Of a stretch of DNA of 64,000 nt, positions 23,301 to 34,905 are shown one piece after another. The DNA is from Sabellastarte sp. h YS-2021 (lineage: Eukaryota > Annelida > Polychaeta > Sabellida > Sabellidae): contig OZ024938.1 in NCBI GenBank assembly GCA_964017235.1, forward strand, positions 46,474,332 through 46,538,331, in the 5' to 3' direction. The notes under the pieces are model-generated. The model searched no databases and was not told the origin of the DNA. It saw nothing but the letters and a program-made list of their open reading frames with translations. Position 1 is the first letter of the stretch. The number at the start of each line of letters is the position of its first letter. The position numbers were made by a program, and so were the translations under genes.

Positions 23301-25640
23301 TCAGAATGTTGGAACCTGGAAAGGAACCACATCCTAAAAGCACTAAGTTAGAGAGAAAACTCCCTGGATGGGAGGAAAAAATGTCTTAATTGGTGTGCCT
23401 CAAGAGGCTAATGCAGATAGCTTAAAAGAGGCACCTTGAGTAAGGGCCACATGAAAACCTTCTGCTTATACTGTTATATGTAAGAAGAAATGGTCTCCCA
23501 AGAGAGACATCACAAGAAACAGCATAAGACCAAAAAAGGACCAATTAACCCTACCAAGTGACTAAGCACAAGTGAGGGAAATGGATAAAGAAATCTCTCA
23601 AAATAAAGTGCAAAGATGGCTGAAAAAAGGCCATAGATCAACCAGCTAAAATGTAGCTAGAAGACCCATAGAGACAGATGTCCAAAGAATGGTGGATGAA
23701 AAAGACCACTGAGAAAGTATTGCCTTGTCAATCAACTTGAATAAGTGATCAACAAAACAGGACTGAAGGAAAAAATCCCACAGAAATAAGGACCCTAAGG
23801 TCCATCTCACATCTCCCCTAATAGCAGAGGAACTCTACCTAGGGAAGAGAAGGTCTTAAGAACCCCATCAGGCTAGATCCCAGGTCCGGAAACCTGAAGA
23901 AGTCAACCCGAAAAACCCTCTGAAGAGGATTTTGTACCTGGCAAAACTAAGTTTTAGAAGGGAAATTGGGTAATTACCCAACCTACAAAACTTAGCATAA
24001 GAAAATCCCAAAATGAATGAGTGACAGGAAGTAAGTATCTGGCCTCATGAAGGAACTTCTAAGCCTGGAAAGTGGTTGACTTAGAGAAAAATAAGACTGA
24101 TCAAAAGAAAAGAGCAGTCAAATTTATTCCCTAATTCTGTTAGACAGGAAGATTGAAAATCTTCTGAGGAGAAGATTAAAGGATGAAGTCCTAAGCACCC
24201 ATATAGTACAACAGTACTGGCACCAAAAAGTTGGAATAGGGTTCCTGAAGTCTGCCTAAAGGTTAACTGTAGACAGAGGAACCCCCAACATACCCAAAAG
24301 GGAGATGTGCCCATTGATCGTCAGATCTAAGAAATGGTGAAAATGCAAAAGAAAGCTGTTGAGTAACAGAAGATTTCCACCAAACCCAAACAAAAATTTT
24401 CTAGATTTAGAAAATGAATGGAGCTGTGTTTAGGAAGTAGTCAAATCAGTTGGATTCAACTGATAAACTCTTCTAAAAGGACCCTGAAAATGAATGGTCT
24501 TAAAAAGGTAATCCCAGCACCAAAAAGCAGCCTGATTAGGCTGAGCCCTAGGCACAAAAGAGGCCAAAGGACTAAAAATGGACTGAGAAACCGAATGACC
24601 AAAATGACAACATTGGAATGTAGGAAACCAGTAACAGTGTGATGGATCTCCAAAAGGTGGAAGACAAAGTCCTCCCCAGAAGCCGTAAATCCCCATCCTC
24701 CAGCATTGAAGGTGGGGAAAGGCTAAAAATGGAGACCCTGGGCTCAAAATTGAACCCCAAAACACTGAAACTAGGATCCGTAATCCAGAAAAGTCAAATG
24801 AAAGGGCCTGTAAAAGTAAAAAACCGTGAATGGTAGGTAGAAATACCGTAATGTTACGCTATAAAATATGCGTTAACAATGAAATATATTACACATTATG
24901 CTCTGATATGATAATATTAAAAGAATAATGTAGAAGGAATGCATAAACAAACCTGGAAATGCTGTAATCACCATGAAAATGAATATTTTCTGACAACCGA
25001 TTGGTTGACCTCCATTTTGGATGTGACGTCATCGTCACGTGACCTGGTGAATGATTAGTAAAAAACTCAATAAATAGGGTGAATTTACGCGGTGAAACGA
25101 AGAATTTTGTCAAAAGAATGAAGGAAACCAATAATGGTGAATTATAATGCCTATAGAAGTGCATCAATGAATTAATTCACCGCGGAAATGAATATTTCCA
25201 AAGGAAATCCAACATTCTGACAACACGTGACCCGATGAGCGATAATACCAAATCAGTAACTACGTGAAAAACAATGCACAGTCAAGGTGACAATACGGTC
25301 AAAATACGTGGGAAAAAACGAAGAATTTCGTTGAAAGAATGAAGGAAAACCGTAAATTACAATTGTAATGCCTGTAGAAGTGCATAAAACGAAATAATTT
25401 ACTGAGGAAATGAATATATCCAAAGGAAATCCGACATTCTAACACCACGTGACCAGATGAGCGATATTACGAGTTTTGGAAAAAACACATAAAATATATG
25501 CCCAATGTACACAATAAATTCACCAGAAATCGAAGTAAAAGGTGAATAAAATGGAGGAAGAGTGAATAAAACAGCAAAGAACTACTTACTGAGCATAAAG
25601 ACGTGTAAATGCAGGTCTTTTTGAGAGGTAGCAAAACGCC
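23301..25640 (-). other. DIRS 5' internal region, gag not recognisable
   Basis: This is the part expected to hold the gag-like gene and any recombinase gene. The composition continues that of the RT region: purine-rich on the plus strand and less AT-rich than the flanks. Minus-strand frames reach only about 110 codons (24765-24430) with no identifiable motif. Confidence 0.45.
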
Positions 25641-25658
25641 TGTTGGTAGTTCAACCAC

Positions 25659-25875
25659 CACAAAAAGAATGAACTATTTCTGTATTACTGCGCATGGCAG
25701 AGTGAATTAGGTCACCAGGGGTCAAAGGTAACAAGTATATAGGTTTAAAGAGGGTCTCCCCTCATATATTTAAATTCTATGTACGGTGTACGTGGCGGTC
25801 ACCGAACGCCAGGCCACGCCTAACCCAAGTGTTTTCATATGGTATAGTATATTTACATTTTTATGAAATAAAATT
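25659..25875 (-). repeat. DIRS 5' inverted terminal repeat
   Basis: It is the inverted partner of 21097-21338: 185-186 bp of core with five transitions. The outermost 32 bp end in AAAATT at 25870-25875. Confidence 0.85.
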
Positions 25876-28800
25876 ACATGATACTGTGTCAGCAACCATA
25901 TACGCCTGGGTTCCCATCACTTCAATCAGGTAACTGAGACCGGGTCCTAAGGTAGACTTTATTAACATTTTTCAAACAATTTGCAACCTTTTTCTCAATG
26001 CTTTCAAGGTTTATTTGTGAACAGTTTTTTCACAATTAATCTCCATATTATAAATTACTAAGACCCGCCCTCAGTGAAATAAAATCCAAGTTTCCTCCTT
26101 TCAAGAATCACAGAAGGAAATATTATCTGTGTTTGGCAGAGCCAGGCTTTTATCTGTGATACTGATTAATGTGGTTCTTCAAAATATGAACATATACATG
26201 GCATCAAGTATCATCAGAGACTCATACAAATGCAATTACTATGCGGAATTCTTTGTGAAATCCAAGATATGTCTTATTCTTTCCATACAAAAGATTGTTA
26301 AAAAGAATGGGCTGGCGGGGGAGAAATGTTATAATTATTATGTAAGGCTATCTCCAGATATTTTGATGTATTTACAGAAACGTTGATAGCATTGCAATTT
26401 TACTATAAGAAAAATAAAGAATATGTAAAAACATACCTCAGAGATTATTTAAGTAGGCAGTACACCAGCTCTTCTACCATTGGGATCACCGGATACAGAA
26501 CAGTTAAAAATCTAGATTATTATGGCTATTACTTGAAATAATGGAGACTGTGTAAGAACTCAATAGGAGTAGGGTCATGATCCGTTATGGTCCAGTAATA
26601 ATCACCAGTCTCTGATTATTATCAGCTAAAATTACACCAGTAGTTAATATGTCTGACCCATTTGCAAGGATTTAAGATGATTTTTGTGAAGCCATTTGTG
26701 GGAAACAGCTACCACTGAAAACAATTGGAAGTACCACAGTTGTATTTTTATTTCTGCTCTTTATTGAGGCAAATGAAATTTGGTTCTTCAAAAGGATCAA
26801 AACATTAGAATGTTGTCAATTTCCACAGTAACAAGTAGTAAGAAGTTTGGTTTTAACCTGTAGAGTTAAAGCGAATATGCACTTTTGCGAATATGCTGTA
26901 TTAAGGTATTTCACAATCATAACTATAAAGGTGATATTTTTAGATGATACACAAACAAATAAAACAGGGGTTGCTTTAATAATGATTGCCTGTTTGTCAT
27001 GGTACTCCTACACATCTTCAGAAAAACCGATTCATCGTTTTAATACATGTAGATGAAACTGGCACACACAGTTTAGAAGTGGTAAATATTTTAATTATTA
27101 TAAATTGTTACATCACAAAACAATATAGCTCAATTCTACGACAACTGTCAAAGTACCATTATATAGTTAACATATTGAAAAACCATGTTAATACAAAAGT
27201 GATTCCAGTATGACCCTCACCTGAACGAAACAACCCAATTCTGATGCATAAATGGGTTTAGCTTATTGATAAAGAAATTCTGATGTTATTTAGTACTAGA
27301 GATTATTTAGTACTGGGTATTTTCAAACCTTTTAAGTATGCTCAGGTAGCTGCCTTTTAATTGTAGATAAAGATAAAAAAGAATGATTAGAGACAGACAC
27401 TTAACCTTTGCTTAAGTTTGCACTTGCATGCTCATTGCTATCCAGGTTTTTTTATGGATTTTGAATTACATTATATACCAAGATTTAAACTCAGGGATTT
27501 CATCCCCCTTGAAAATTGTTCTGGGTTCTTTTTCCTAGCATACAGGGGTTTTCAGACACTTTTTTCCTACAGGCATAGCTCAATCTAACTAGTTCCCCCT
27601 TGCTGTTATATTATGATAAGATCACATTAACCTCTTAAATGGATTTATCCCCGGTGACACTACTTTTTGTAGGGATGGATTTACACATTAATGCAACATT
27701 TTGAAGCAGTTGGCCATCATAAAACCAGAATGAAACAGCAAGAGAAGTGTCCAAAGCCAACTTAAATAGACCTGTTGAATTACCTTTCACTGTGCTGGCT
27801 TCTTGTGCCAAACTATGGAAACCTGGGACGTCTTGCATGTATGACGCTGTTTCTTCTGACATAACTGATTACCTATCTATCCGTTGCAAGTATTTTAGAA
27901 AGAGACAATCAAAGACACAGGCTGATTCTGGTTTTCTGTGGGTTTTTTTAAAAAATGTATTTCCTTTTGATTGGTTTAATGAAGCTCTTTACATCCTATC
28001 CACAAAATAGTTTCACCGTTCTAAGATTCCTGAAGGTAGCAATGCAGAATTAAATCTTCATTAAGTTGGTCATTCTTTTACAATGTCTATCTCCTTTGCA
28101 ACAAGACTGAAGTCCACAAAACTCCAAATTTCATTTCGTTTATGCTTCTTTTACACAGCTCCATTTTGTACACTTAGGTCCATTGGATTATAACTATTTG
28201 TATTATAAACAAATCAAACTAAACACTTTGAAAGAACCCTGTTCATGTCCCACACAATTTATTTGACACAGACCAGTTTTCTCACTTATGGCTGAACTGT
28301 TCAAAATATAAACACAAGGGTGAGTGGCTTCAAACACATTAGCTATAAGATGGATCAGTCTGAGTCCATTCGGTAAGGACAAAATAACTTATTCTATGGG
28401 ATTCTATTAATGGACATTGGACTATATACCAAAGCAGCTTACCACCTGAAACTTTAAGTTTTGGCGAAAAGTCAAGTAGGCACATGGGATGTTGGCGTTA
28501 GCCAATCTCAAAAGTCCACAAAAGAATATCCATGTTCGTGTATTTCTTGAAACTTTATACATATAACATACTCAATAAATCTTCAAAGCTGCAAATGAAT
28601 TCCTTTTCTAAGGTACTAAATTGTAAGTGTCCCAAACGTAGCACTTATACTCAAATATAATCGCAACAGATACATAGCGACAATAAGTAAAGAATGAGGC
28701 ACAATAACCATTCCAGACATATATAGAAAAACATACACAACTATTGTTTCTCACTGGTCAACATGGAAAAAATCTTCCATAAACAGGTCTTTCAATCAGA

Positions 28801-29604
28801 GAGTCCTTCAATGGATCATTCAGTCATATTTAATGGACAAATGACCAGGATTAGTAGGTGTCTTTGTATTGAGAGAGTAATTCCTGACAGAGTTATTGTA
28901 GGCTACTCATATGATGTCTGTGTTACCAAGAAATAAAATAAATAAAATAATCTAAATCTAGTATGCGATAGTCAATCCTTGGAACTTATGTAATACGAAG
29001 TAACCGTTATATAAATGTATGGTAGACCAGACGGCATTCTAAATTGAGGAGACCAGACATCAATTATATCTGGTTATATAAATGTATCTATGACTATGCT
29101 GGATATTGAAAATTCTTGAAATTAGTTTTGGGTTGCATAATATGATATAACCCACAATGGTAACATAAAAGTCAACTGAATGAGGAATACATATCTCTCT
29201 TAATATACACTCTTTCAATCGTTGTTACAGACATATCTTATTTTAATTTAATTGAAGTTTTAGACCAGACTTCAAAATGTTATTTGACATACTTACTGCT
29301 GAATGAAATTACTGTAATGTATTATGTCTGCTTTTTTTTCTTTTTTTTTCTTTGGATTTAAGAATTTGAAACAATAACCTTAGTCTATTGAATAATGTGA
29401 TATTAGTTTGATAACTATGCATCTAACCTTCGTATATGTTTTGGAGAACACTTTTGGAAAGGTTTTTTTTTTTCAAAATTTCTGCGTTTTTTGGGTTTTT
29501 TTTTTCAAAAAACCCGAATCTTGTGATTGATACCCTTCATTCATGTATTCAATATGGTCCATATTACCAGAAATCTACTGTATAAGTTAGAATTTTCACT
29601 AGCA
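25876..29604. other. Non-coding stretch
   Basis: I recognise no gene. Frames are short and without domains. A short AAATA-type microsatellite lies near 28925 and T-rich runs near 29330-29350. Confidence 0.4.
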
Positions 29605-29815
29605 ATAAAAAAATTCTAGCTGTTTAGCTAATGAAGTTGGAATGTGAAAATTAATTCCAAGTGAAATTTTAAATCTGTATCAGTACCTCAAGCAGAAAAT
29701 TAGCCATCAGTAAAATTAGTCCTGATGAATTTCTTTTAAAAAATGATGAATTCGTGAAACTTTCTTTTATCTAAAATTTCATCTTATATAGTACTTTTGT
29801 TTTCTTAACTAATTT
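29605..29815. repeat. Dispersed repeat, copy 2 (partner at 14000-14215)
   Basis: Collinear with 14000-14215 over about 200 bp, same orientation, with many substitutions. No coding capacity. Two copies 15.6 kb apart indicate an interspersed family. Confidence 0.6.
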
Positions 29816-30109
29816 GTCCAATGCAGCATCTAGACATCAGAGTCATTGTGACATAAATGAGTACTTTATGGCTAAGGTTTCACTCAGCTTAAAGTCTAGG
29901 TGTAATTGATCTATATGTTTGCATACTTCCAGCATGGAATATTTTCAAATATGCCTAAATTCAATTTATTTGATTAAATACATGTGAAAGCATAGCAGTA
30001 TGCAGCTTTAGAACATTATTTTTAAGCTTGAGCTACAGCAAGGCTCGCACTTCTAGGAATCACCATTTTTCATTTATTTTTATTTTTTTTTGTTTGTTTT
30101 TGTTTCTGG

Positions 30110-30300
30110 ACTTTCCTGAATTGTGGCGCAGTATGATGAGTATCTGTCCTGAAGTTAAGCGGCAATGGGCGATGTTAGTACTGGGATGGTTGACCGCTTC
30201 AGTTCACTGCTTGTGTCTCTCTGATAGTGTCTCTTGTGTCTCTTTCAGCCCTGTTTATTAATGTGACACAGTTGAAAATTTGAAATAAAGTTGAAGAAAT
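30110..30300 (+). mobile_element. 5S rRNA-derived SINE (SINE3-type) or 5S pseudogene
   Basis: Positions 30145-30197 match the 3' half of eukaryotic 5S rRNA. GAAGTTAAGC at 30151-30160 is the A block of the internal promoter, and GTTAGTACTGGGATGGTTGA then CCGC at 30174-30197 is the C block, about 32 bp later as in 5S genes. The 5S 5' part is only weakly matched (GATGAGTATCTGTCC). The unrelated tail ends in TTGAAATAAAGTTGAAGAAA, which argues for a 5S-headed SINE rather than a plain gene copy. Confidence 0.65.
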
Positions 30301-32774
30301 TATTGGAGATAACTAACAATAAACCTGTTCTGTCTACAAACTATGAATAAAACCAAAGAATACTATAATAGTTGTTACAATCAATTTTATTTTGTGGGAT
30401 GGGCTAGTTACGGTAAATCCAAATATAAATAAAAAGTATATAAACATTTGTAAAAGCACAATTTCAGAACTCAATTTATGCTGTAATATTTTTTTTTAAT
30501 TTTATATAATACTGAATATTATAATCAATTTACAAAACTTTCAGAAGTGCAAAATAGAATGGACAAGTTGATTTTGTATATCAATTGCTACATAGCATTT
30601 TATTATTCCCCACACTCCGTATACAGAGCAGAATATATATATATATTGTATCCAACAGCGCCTCTGTACCATGGATAAGAAGCGTCAATAACTTCCGGGT
30701 TTTCACTAAAATCTCAGAAACTATGTAGCCTAAAAATATGTATCATTAGAAAGGCCTTTTACAGCTCTTCTGCTCTTGTTGAATAATTTTTTTTTCAGAA
30801 ATGACCGAGATATTGCAAGTTAAAGATTGATTTCTTTATATTCAGTGTTGCGCATGCTTTTGGAAAGCCTTTTCCACATTCTCTCATGAAATATTCATTC
30901 ATGTAACTCATAAATCACACAAAAATGGTGAATGATAACAGTAAAACATTCCTGATAAGACATATAAAGAAAAAATATATCACTCATGAAGATGACAATA
31001 TAACACTCATGCTGCGCACTCATATAATATTGTTATCTTCATTCATGATATATTTTTCATTCGAGAAGTTTTGTTATAGCATGCTGACATTGGCTCAATG
31101 TCGGCACATTTGTCAGTCTGACGTTACCAGTTACCATTGGCTCACCAGCTCTTTGGCCGATGGATGCTATGTCAGTCTGACATTGGCAAGCCACAAGTAA
31201 AATTCTACTTCTGGTGTAGCATCAGCCAATCGGGTTTAAGCAGGGAGTTATTTGGCCATTATTTACCAGATGGCAAGTGATTCAAAGATTGTGGGTAGAT
31301 CTTAGTTAAGGCAATCCCATGTAAGTCACATGACCAAACATTAACAATGGTGAAACAGTATCTTAAGGTGGTACTTCATAATCAAATGATAAATTATAAT
31401 GTAGAGACAGAGATGTACAGCCTGATTAGTGGTTGGCAAGCCTCCGTTGGGGCCAAATCTGCTGACCATATGACCAATAGATAACTTTGGCCCAGCATGG
31501 GTCAAATGTTGGCAAATCTGCCTACCATGCGACCAACTGCCAACATTGGTCTGATGACAGAAAGCTATTTGCGTATACTGCACTGTATCTTAGGCCCTTG
31601 TAAGCACCTGATGGTGGGGTGGCTTCCATCCCCCATAGATAATAAACATGGTAATACCTGATACGTGTTCGATGACAAAGGTTCAACTGAGGTAGAAGTT
31701 GCCTTAATCTTAAATAAACAAAACACCTGCAAGTGTGCGGACACCATAAAACCCCTGAAACACATACTATAATTTCTGTATATATAACTAAGGTATCAAT
31801 TGTATTTAAATGTCACAATATGGAACTCAACACATCTAAACAACTTAGTCACATAACATATTACACCTGCCTTGACTTATTTGTTAGAACTGTTAAATAC
31901 ATCATTTTTGCACACACCTTGACATAACACGTTTCCATGTTTGATACACCAGCGAGATATTTGTTTGATGGTCTAATAACAAAATAAGAGTAAATTACTT
32001 CAAGTGACCATATATTTACCCCAGCTCCGAAAGGTCAAAATATTCCATACTGCACGTTCATCAGCCATATCAGCAGTACACTGAAACCTGTCGAGGGTAA
32101 TCATTAAGACAACTTTAAATATGATAGATGTATACACAAACTGGAAATTATTTCATATCTAATATATCAACATCATGCTAATAATATGAGCAATTAAACA
32201 CCACAGATCTCAAGTTAAAATGAACAAAACTATCTGGACCAATTGCTAAAATAATTTCATCATTTTGTCCAGTGTAATGAATGCTGTAACCTGAACTTAA
32301 TGCTACTGTTACATTTCGTAAATATTATAAAATTGATAAAGAGAAAATGAATACAGATCTCATTGCTTCTGAACTAATCAATAATCCATCTTTTCCAGGA
32401 GGTGTGTAGATGTGTGTAGATGTGTTTCTTGTGGCTGTGCAAAAATGTGATTATATTAAGTTATTGTTGAAGGAATCACAGAATTATTTTCAACAAATGA
32501 TGTGTAGATATGAATGGACTATAGTGGAAATACTTTCATGACTGAAAACAATGTGAATTAATCATAACTTGAAGAATAAATTGAATATTTTTTTCATAAA
32601 ATTAGAGAGCTAAAATTATATCAATACCCACAAACAAAGGGTACACATGTACTTTAGGCAAGGACAATTCAGAATAAATTCACTTGGCCAATATTAGAAC
32701 AATAGTGACAGATTCGCCAGAGCTCAGCCAAACCAACAAGTGTACAAAGCCTTCGGTTTGTATATCTATAAATA
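30301..32774. other. Non-coding stretch with TTGGC-type inverted repeats
   Basis: No gene was recognised. Between about 31080 and 31560, words such as ACATTGGCTCA, CAGTCTGACATTGGC and, inverted, GCCAACATTGGTCTGA recur on both strands. This suggests one or more old fold-back elements, but no clear edges were found. Confidence 0.35.
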
Positions 32775-33050
32775 GACAAAATAAAAACTTTCCTTGACCC
32801 ATAATAACAGGGTAGAAAAATGTCAATAAGTGCACAAATCTAGGAGGTGTTATGTTTACACCACATTGGTAAATAAAAGCCTGGCAGCATAGCAAATAAA
32901 CATTGCCTGAAATCTATTAATTTGAGTGTGGACAAATAAAACTTTCCTTGACCCTCAACAAGGTGGAGAATTATCAATAAGTGCACATGTGTGTGGAGTT
33001 TTGTGTTTACATGACCTTAGAAATAATAAAAAAAGATTAAACTAAACTTT
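32775..33050 (+). repeat. Tandem 156-bp units at the 5' side of the LINE
   Basis: Two diverged units begin at 32775 and 32931. Both run: GACAAATAAAACTTTCCTTGA, a GGTGGAGAA-like word, TCAATAAGTGCACA, GTGTTTACA, and AATAAAA. They sit just upstream of ORF1. Tandem 5' units act as promoters in rodent L1 elements; a similar role here is inference. Confidence 0.6.
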
Positions 33051-33092
33051 AATACATTGAGTGTTACATTATTTACTATAAACTGTTCATCC

Positions 33093-34064
33093 ATGAAAGG
33101 TCAGAGTAAAATAAATCACAGTGATTTATCTGACAGTAGTGCAACTAGTCCAGCAACAAGGCAACCTGCAAAGTCCTCCAAAATGAGTTTGGATACATAC
33201 TTTACCCGTGAAGCATCAAAGCCACCAAATGCTGATGTGCTAGATCTTGATGAGGTGTTGGAAGATCAAGCGAAGTCTATGTCCATGGAAGAGAAAATTG
33301 ATTCCATGTACAGGATGATGAGGGCACAGGAAGTAAAAACAAGCTTGGATGTGAGTACCTTACAACTGGAAAACAAGCAATTGCAGTTGAAGCTCCAGCA
33401 GTCGGATGGTATCATTGCAAAACTTGCCTCAAAAGTCTCAATCTTAGAAGATAAATTAGTAACCATGGAAACCCATGCCTTAAAGAAAAACATGGTGATT
33501 TATAATCTACCAGAAAAAAGTGGCGAAAATGTTAGTGATGAAGTTAAATCATTTCTAACAACTGTGATGAAAATACCTGAACTTCTCATATTCTCAAAAA
33601 ACAATATTGAAACTGATATCACAATTGATGTGGCTCACCGAATGGGTCAAAAAGGCAGTAAACCCAGGCCAATAATTGTTTCATTTACAACACAGCAAGG
33701 GAAGATTACCACAATGTCTTACTCCAAAAATTTAAAAGCAAGTCCATGTGCCATCAGTGAGCAGTTACCAGCCTCAGTCCCTGAGCGTCGCACGGCACAG
33801 ATCCCCTTAATGGTCAAAATGAGACAAGAAGCTCAGAAAAACAACTCCAGTGCTAATATTAAGCTTGTGAAGGACAAACTTTTCGTGAACAATCAACCGA
33901 TCAAAGGTAAATTTGAGTCAAACCGTTTGGACCACATAACAACGACTGATGCAATAGATTACAACCATATCCAACATACACTTCCACGAACTGTCAAAAA
34001 TCTAGGGAAACAAAGATTTGACATTATCAGACAAGTAGCTCATGAAGCTCTTCCCATGGACTAG
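33093..34064 (+). CDS. L1/Tx1-like LINE ORF1 protein
   Basis: An intact 323-codon frame from the ATG at 33093. The N-terminus (1-70) is Ser/Lys-rich and probably disordered. Residues about 75-130 form a coiled coil with leucine spacing (LQLENKQLQLKLQ). From about 132, KKNMVIYNLPEKSGENVSDE starts an RRM-like fold of the Transposase_22/L1 ORF1p type, with DVAHRMGQK and RPIIVSF later. The C-terminal domain contains LVKDKLFVNNQ. Such proteins trimerise and coat LINE RNA with nucleic-acid chaperone activity. An in-frame TTG 12 codons upstream is not needed. It is the only undamaged frame in the LINE cluster. Confidence 0.85.
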   Translation: MKGQSKINHSDLSDSSATSPATRQPAKSSKMSLDTYFTREASKPPNADVLDLDEVLEDQAKSMSMEEKIDSMYRMMRAQEVKTSLDVSTLQLENKQLQLKLQQSDGIIAKLASKVSILEDKLVTMETHALKKNMVIYNLPEKSGENVSDEVKSFLTTVMKIPELLIFSKNNIETDITIDVAHRMGQKGSKPRPIIVSFTTQQGKITTMSYSKNLKASPCAISEQLPASVPERRTAQIPLMVKMRQEAQKNNSSANIKLVKDKLFVNNQPIKGKFESNRLDHITTTDAIDYNHIQHTLPRTVKNLGKQRFDIIRQVAHEALPMD

Positions 34065-34905
34065 TGGGACAAACTCTTATAACCAAACAATTTTTTATTA
34101 AATAGATCTATTTTCATACATTACATAGTTACCATATAAACTCTAATATAGAGATACAGAAATATTCTATGGCAGTTACAAAAGCGTTACAAAGTTTTTG
34201 GTAATCAACTTTATTTCCTGAAATGCTATATTTTCTGTTATATTGACAAACGCAGCGTAACTAATGATGGAGAATTTTTTTACAGCTATATAATCATAAT
34301 ACTATGCTTGTTATAAAGTCTTGTGTTCTGTGTAAAGGAGTTATGGTGTCACTGCTGCCGGCAATATACAACACTACTGGTTGACTAAAGCTTGTTGAAT
34401 CTACATAATCCTGTGTAATTAATTAGATACTTAAAAATACATCATTGTTGACTAAACATTCTGTAAAATAAATAAAATTTGCAATAAGTTGTTTTGAAGA
34501 ATATAGTTTAATAATATGGTTATAATATACCTATAAATCAAAATACCATCTACTTTTTGTGTTACATTGCTTGTACTTGTTCTTTTTTAATGTAGCTCAA
34601 ATATATATTAATACTTTCTGTGGAAAACAAAATAATTTTTCTCCATTGAATATTTAAAATGTGATCATTCCTTCACAGACCTCTGTGTCAAACTCCATTT
34701 TAACTATGCATGTTTTTGTTTCTTCTTTTTGTTTCTTTCTATTTTTTGTTTAACTGGTTCTGTGTTCAGAGTTGAGTATTTGTTTGTGTTTATTTATTAT
34801 ATATTGTACAATTATTGTAATATGACTGTAAATATGCTCTCTATTTGTGTCCACAAATATTATAGTATTTTTTTATTATAGTGGGTTTTTTTTCTCAATT
34901 CACAA
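34065..34905 (+). other. Long ORF1-ORF2 spacer of the LINE
   Basis: 841 bp of AT-rich sequence with stops in all frames separates ORF1 from ORF2. L1 spacers are usually far shorter. This could be a lineage feature, an internal insertion, or the join between two different elements. No repeat ends were seen inside it. Confidence 0.5.

Larger units (their letters stand above)
21097..25875 (-). mobile_element. DIRS-like (tyrosine-recombinase type) retrotransposon
   Basis: This 4.78 kb element on the minus strand has the diagnostic layout of the DIRS1 group: inverted terminal repeats plus an internal complementary region (ICR). The shared inverted core is 21153-21338 against 25659-25843, 186 bp with 5 mismatches, all transitions. 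The ICR at 21399-21516 lies beside the repeat at the element's 3' end. Its first 70 bases are the exact complement of 21097-21166, and its last 54 are the exact complement of 25822-25875. The hexamer AAAATT occurs at both outer ends and, as AATTTT, where the two ICR halves overlap. There is no evident target duplication, as expected for a recombinase-integrated circle. The interior holds decayed RT and RNase H. I found no recognisable tyrosine recombinase or methyltransferase. Confidence 0.85.

Noticed and set aside
24430..24765. 111-codon minus-strand frame as a host gene
   Set aside because: It lies in the DIRS-like element's decayed interior and overlaps other frames of similar size; no motif.
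21097..25875. DNA transposon with long terminal inverted repeats (first reading)
   Set aside because: The ICR that matches both ends, the RT/RNase H motifs inside and the absence of a target duplication fit a DIRS-type retrotransposon better.
30028..30261. 77-codon frame with a hydrophobic start, resembling a signal peptide
   Set aside because: It runs through the 5S-derived SINE, so the apparent protein is chance.
33057..33092. Upstream TTG start for LINE ORF1
   Set aside because: The ATG at 33093 gives a normal ORF1 length and the extra 12 residues show no family similarity.
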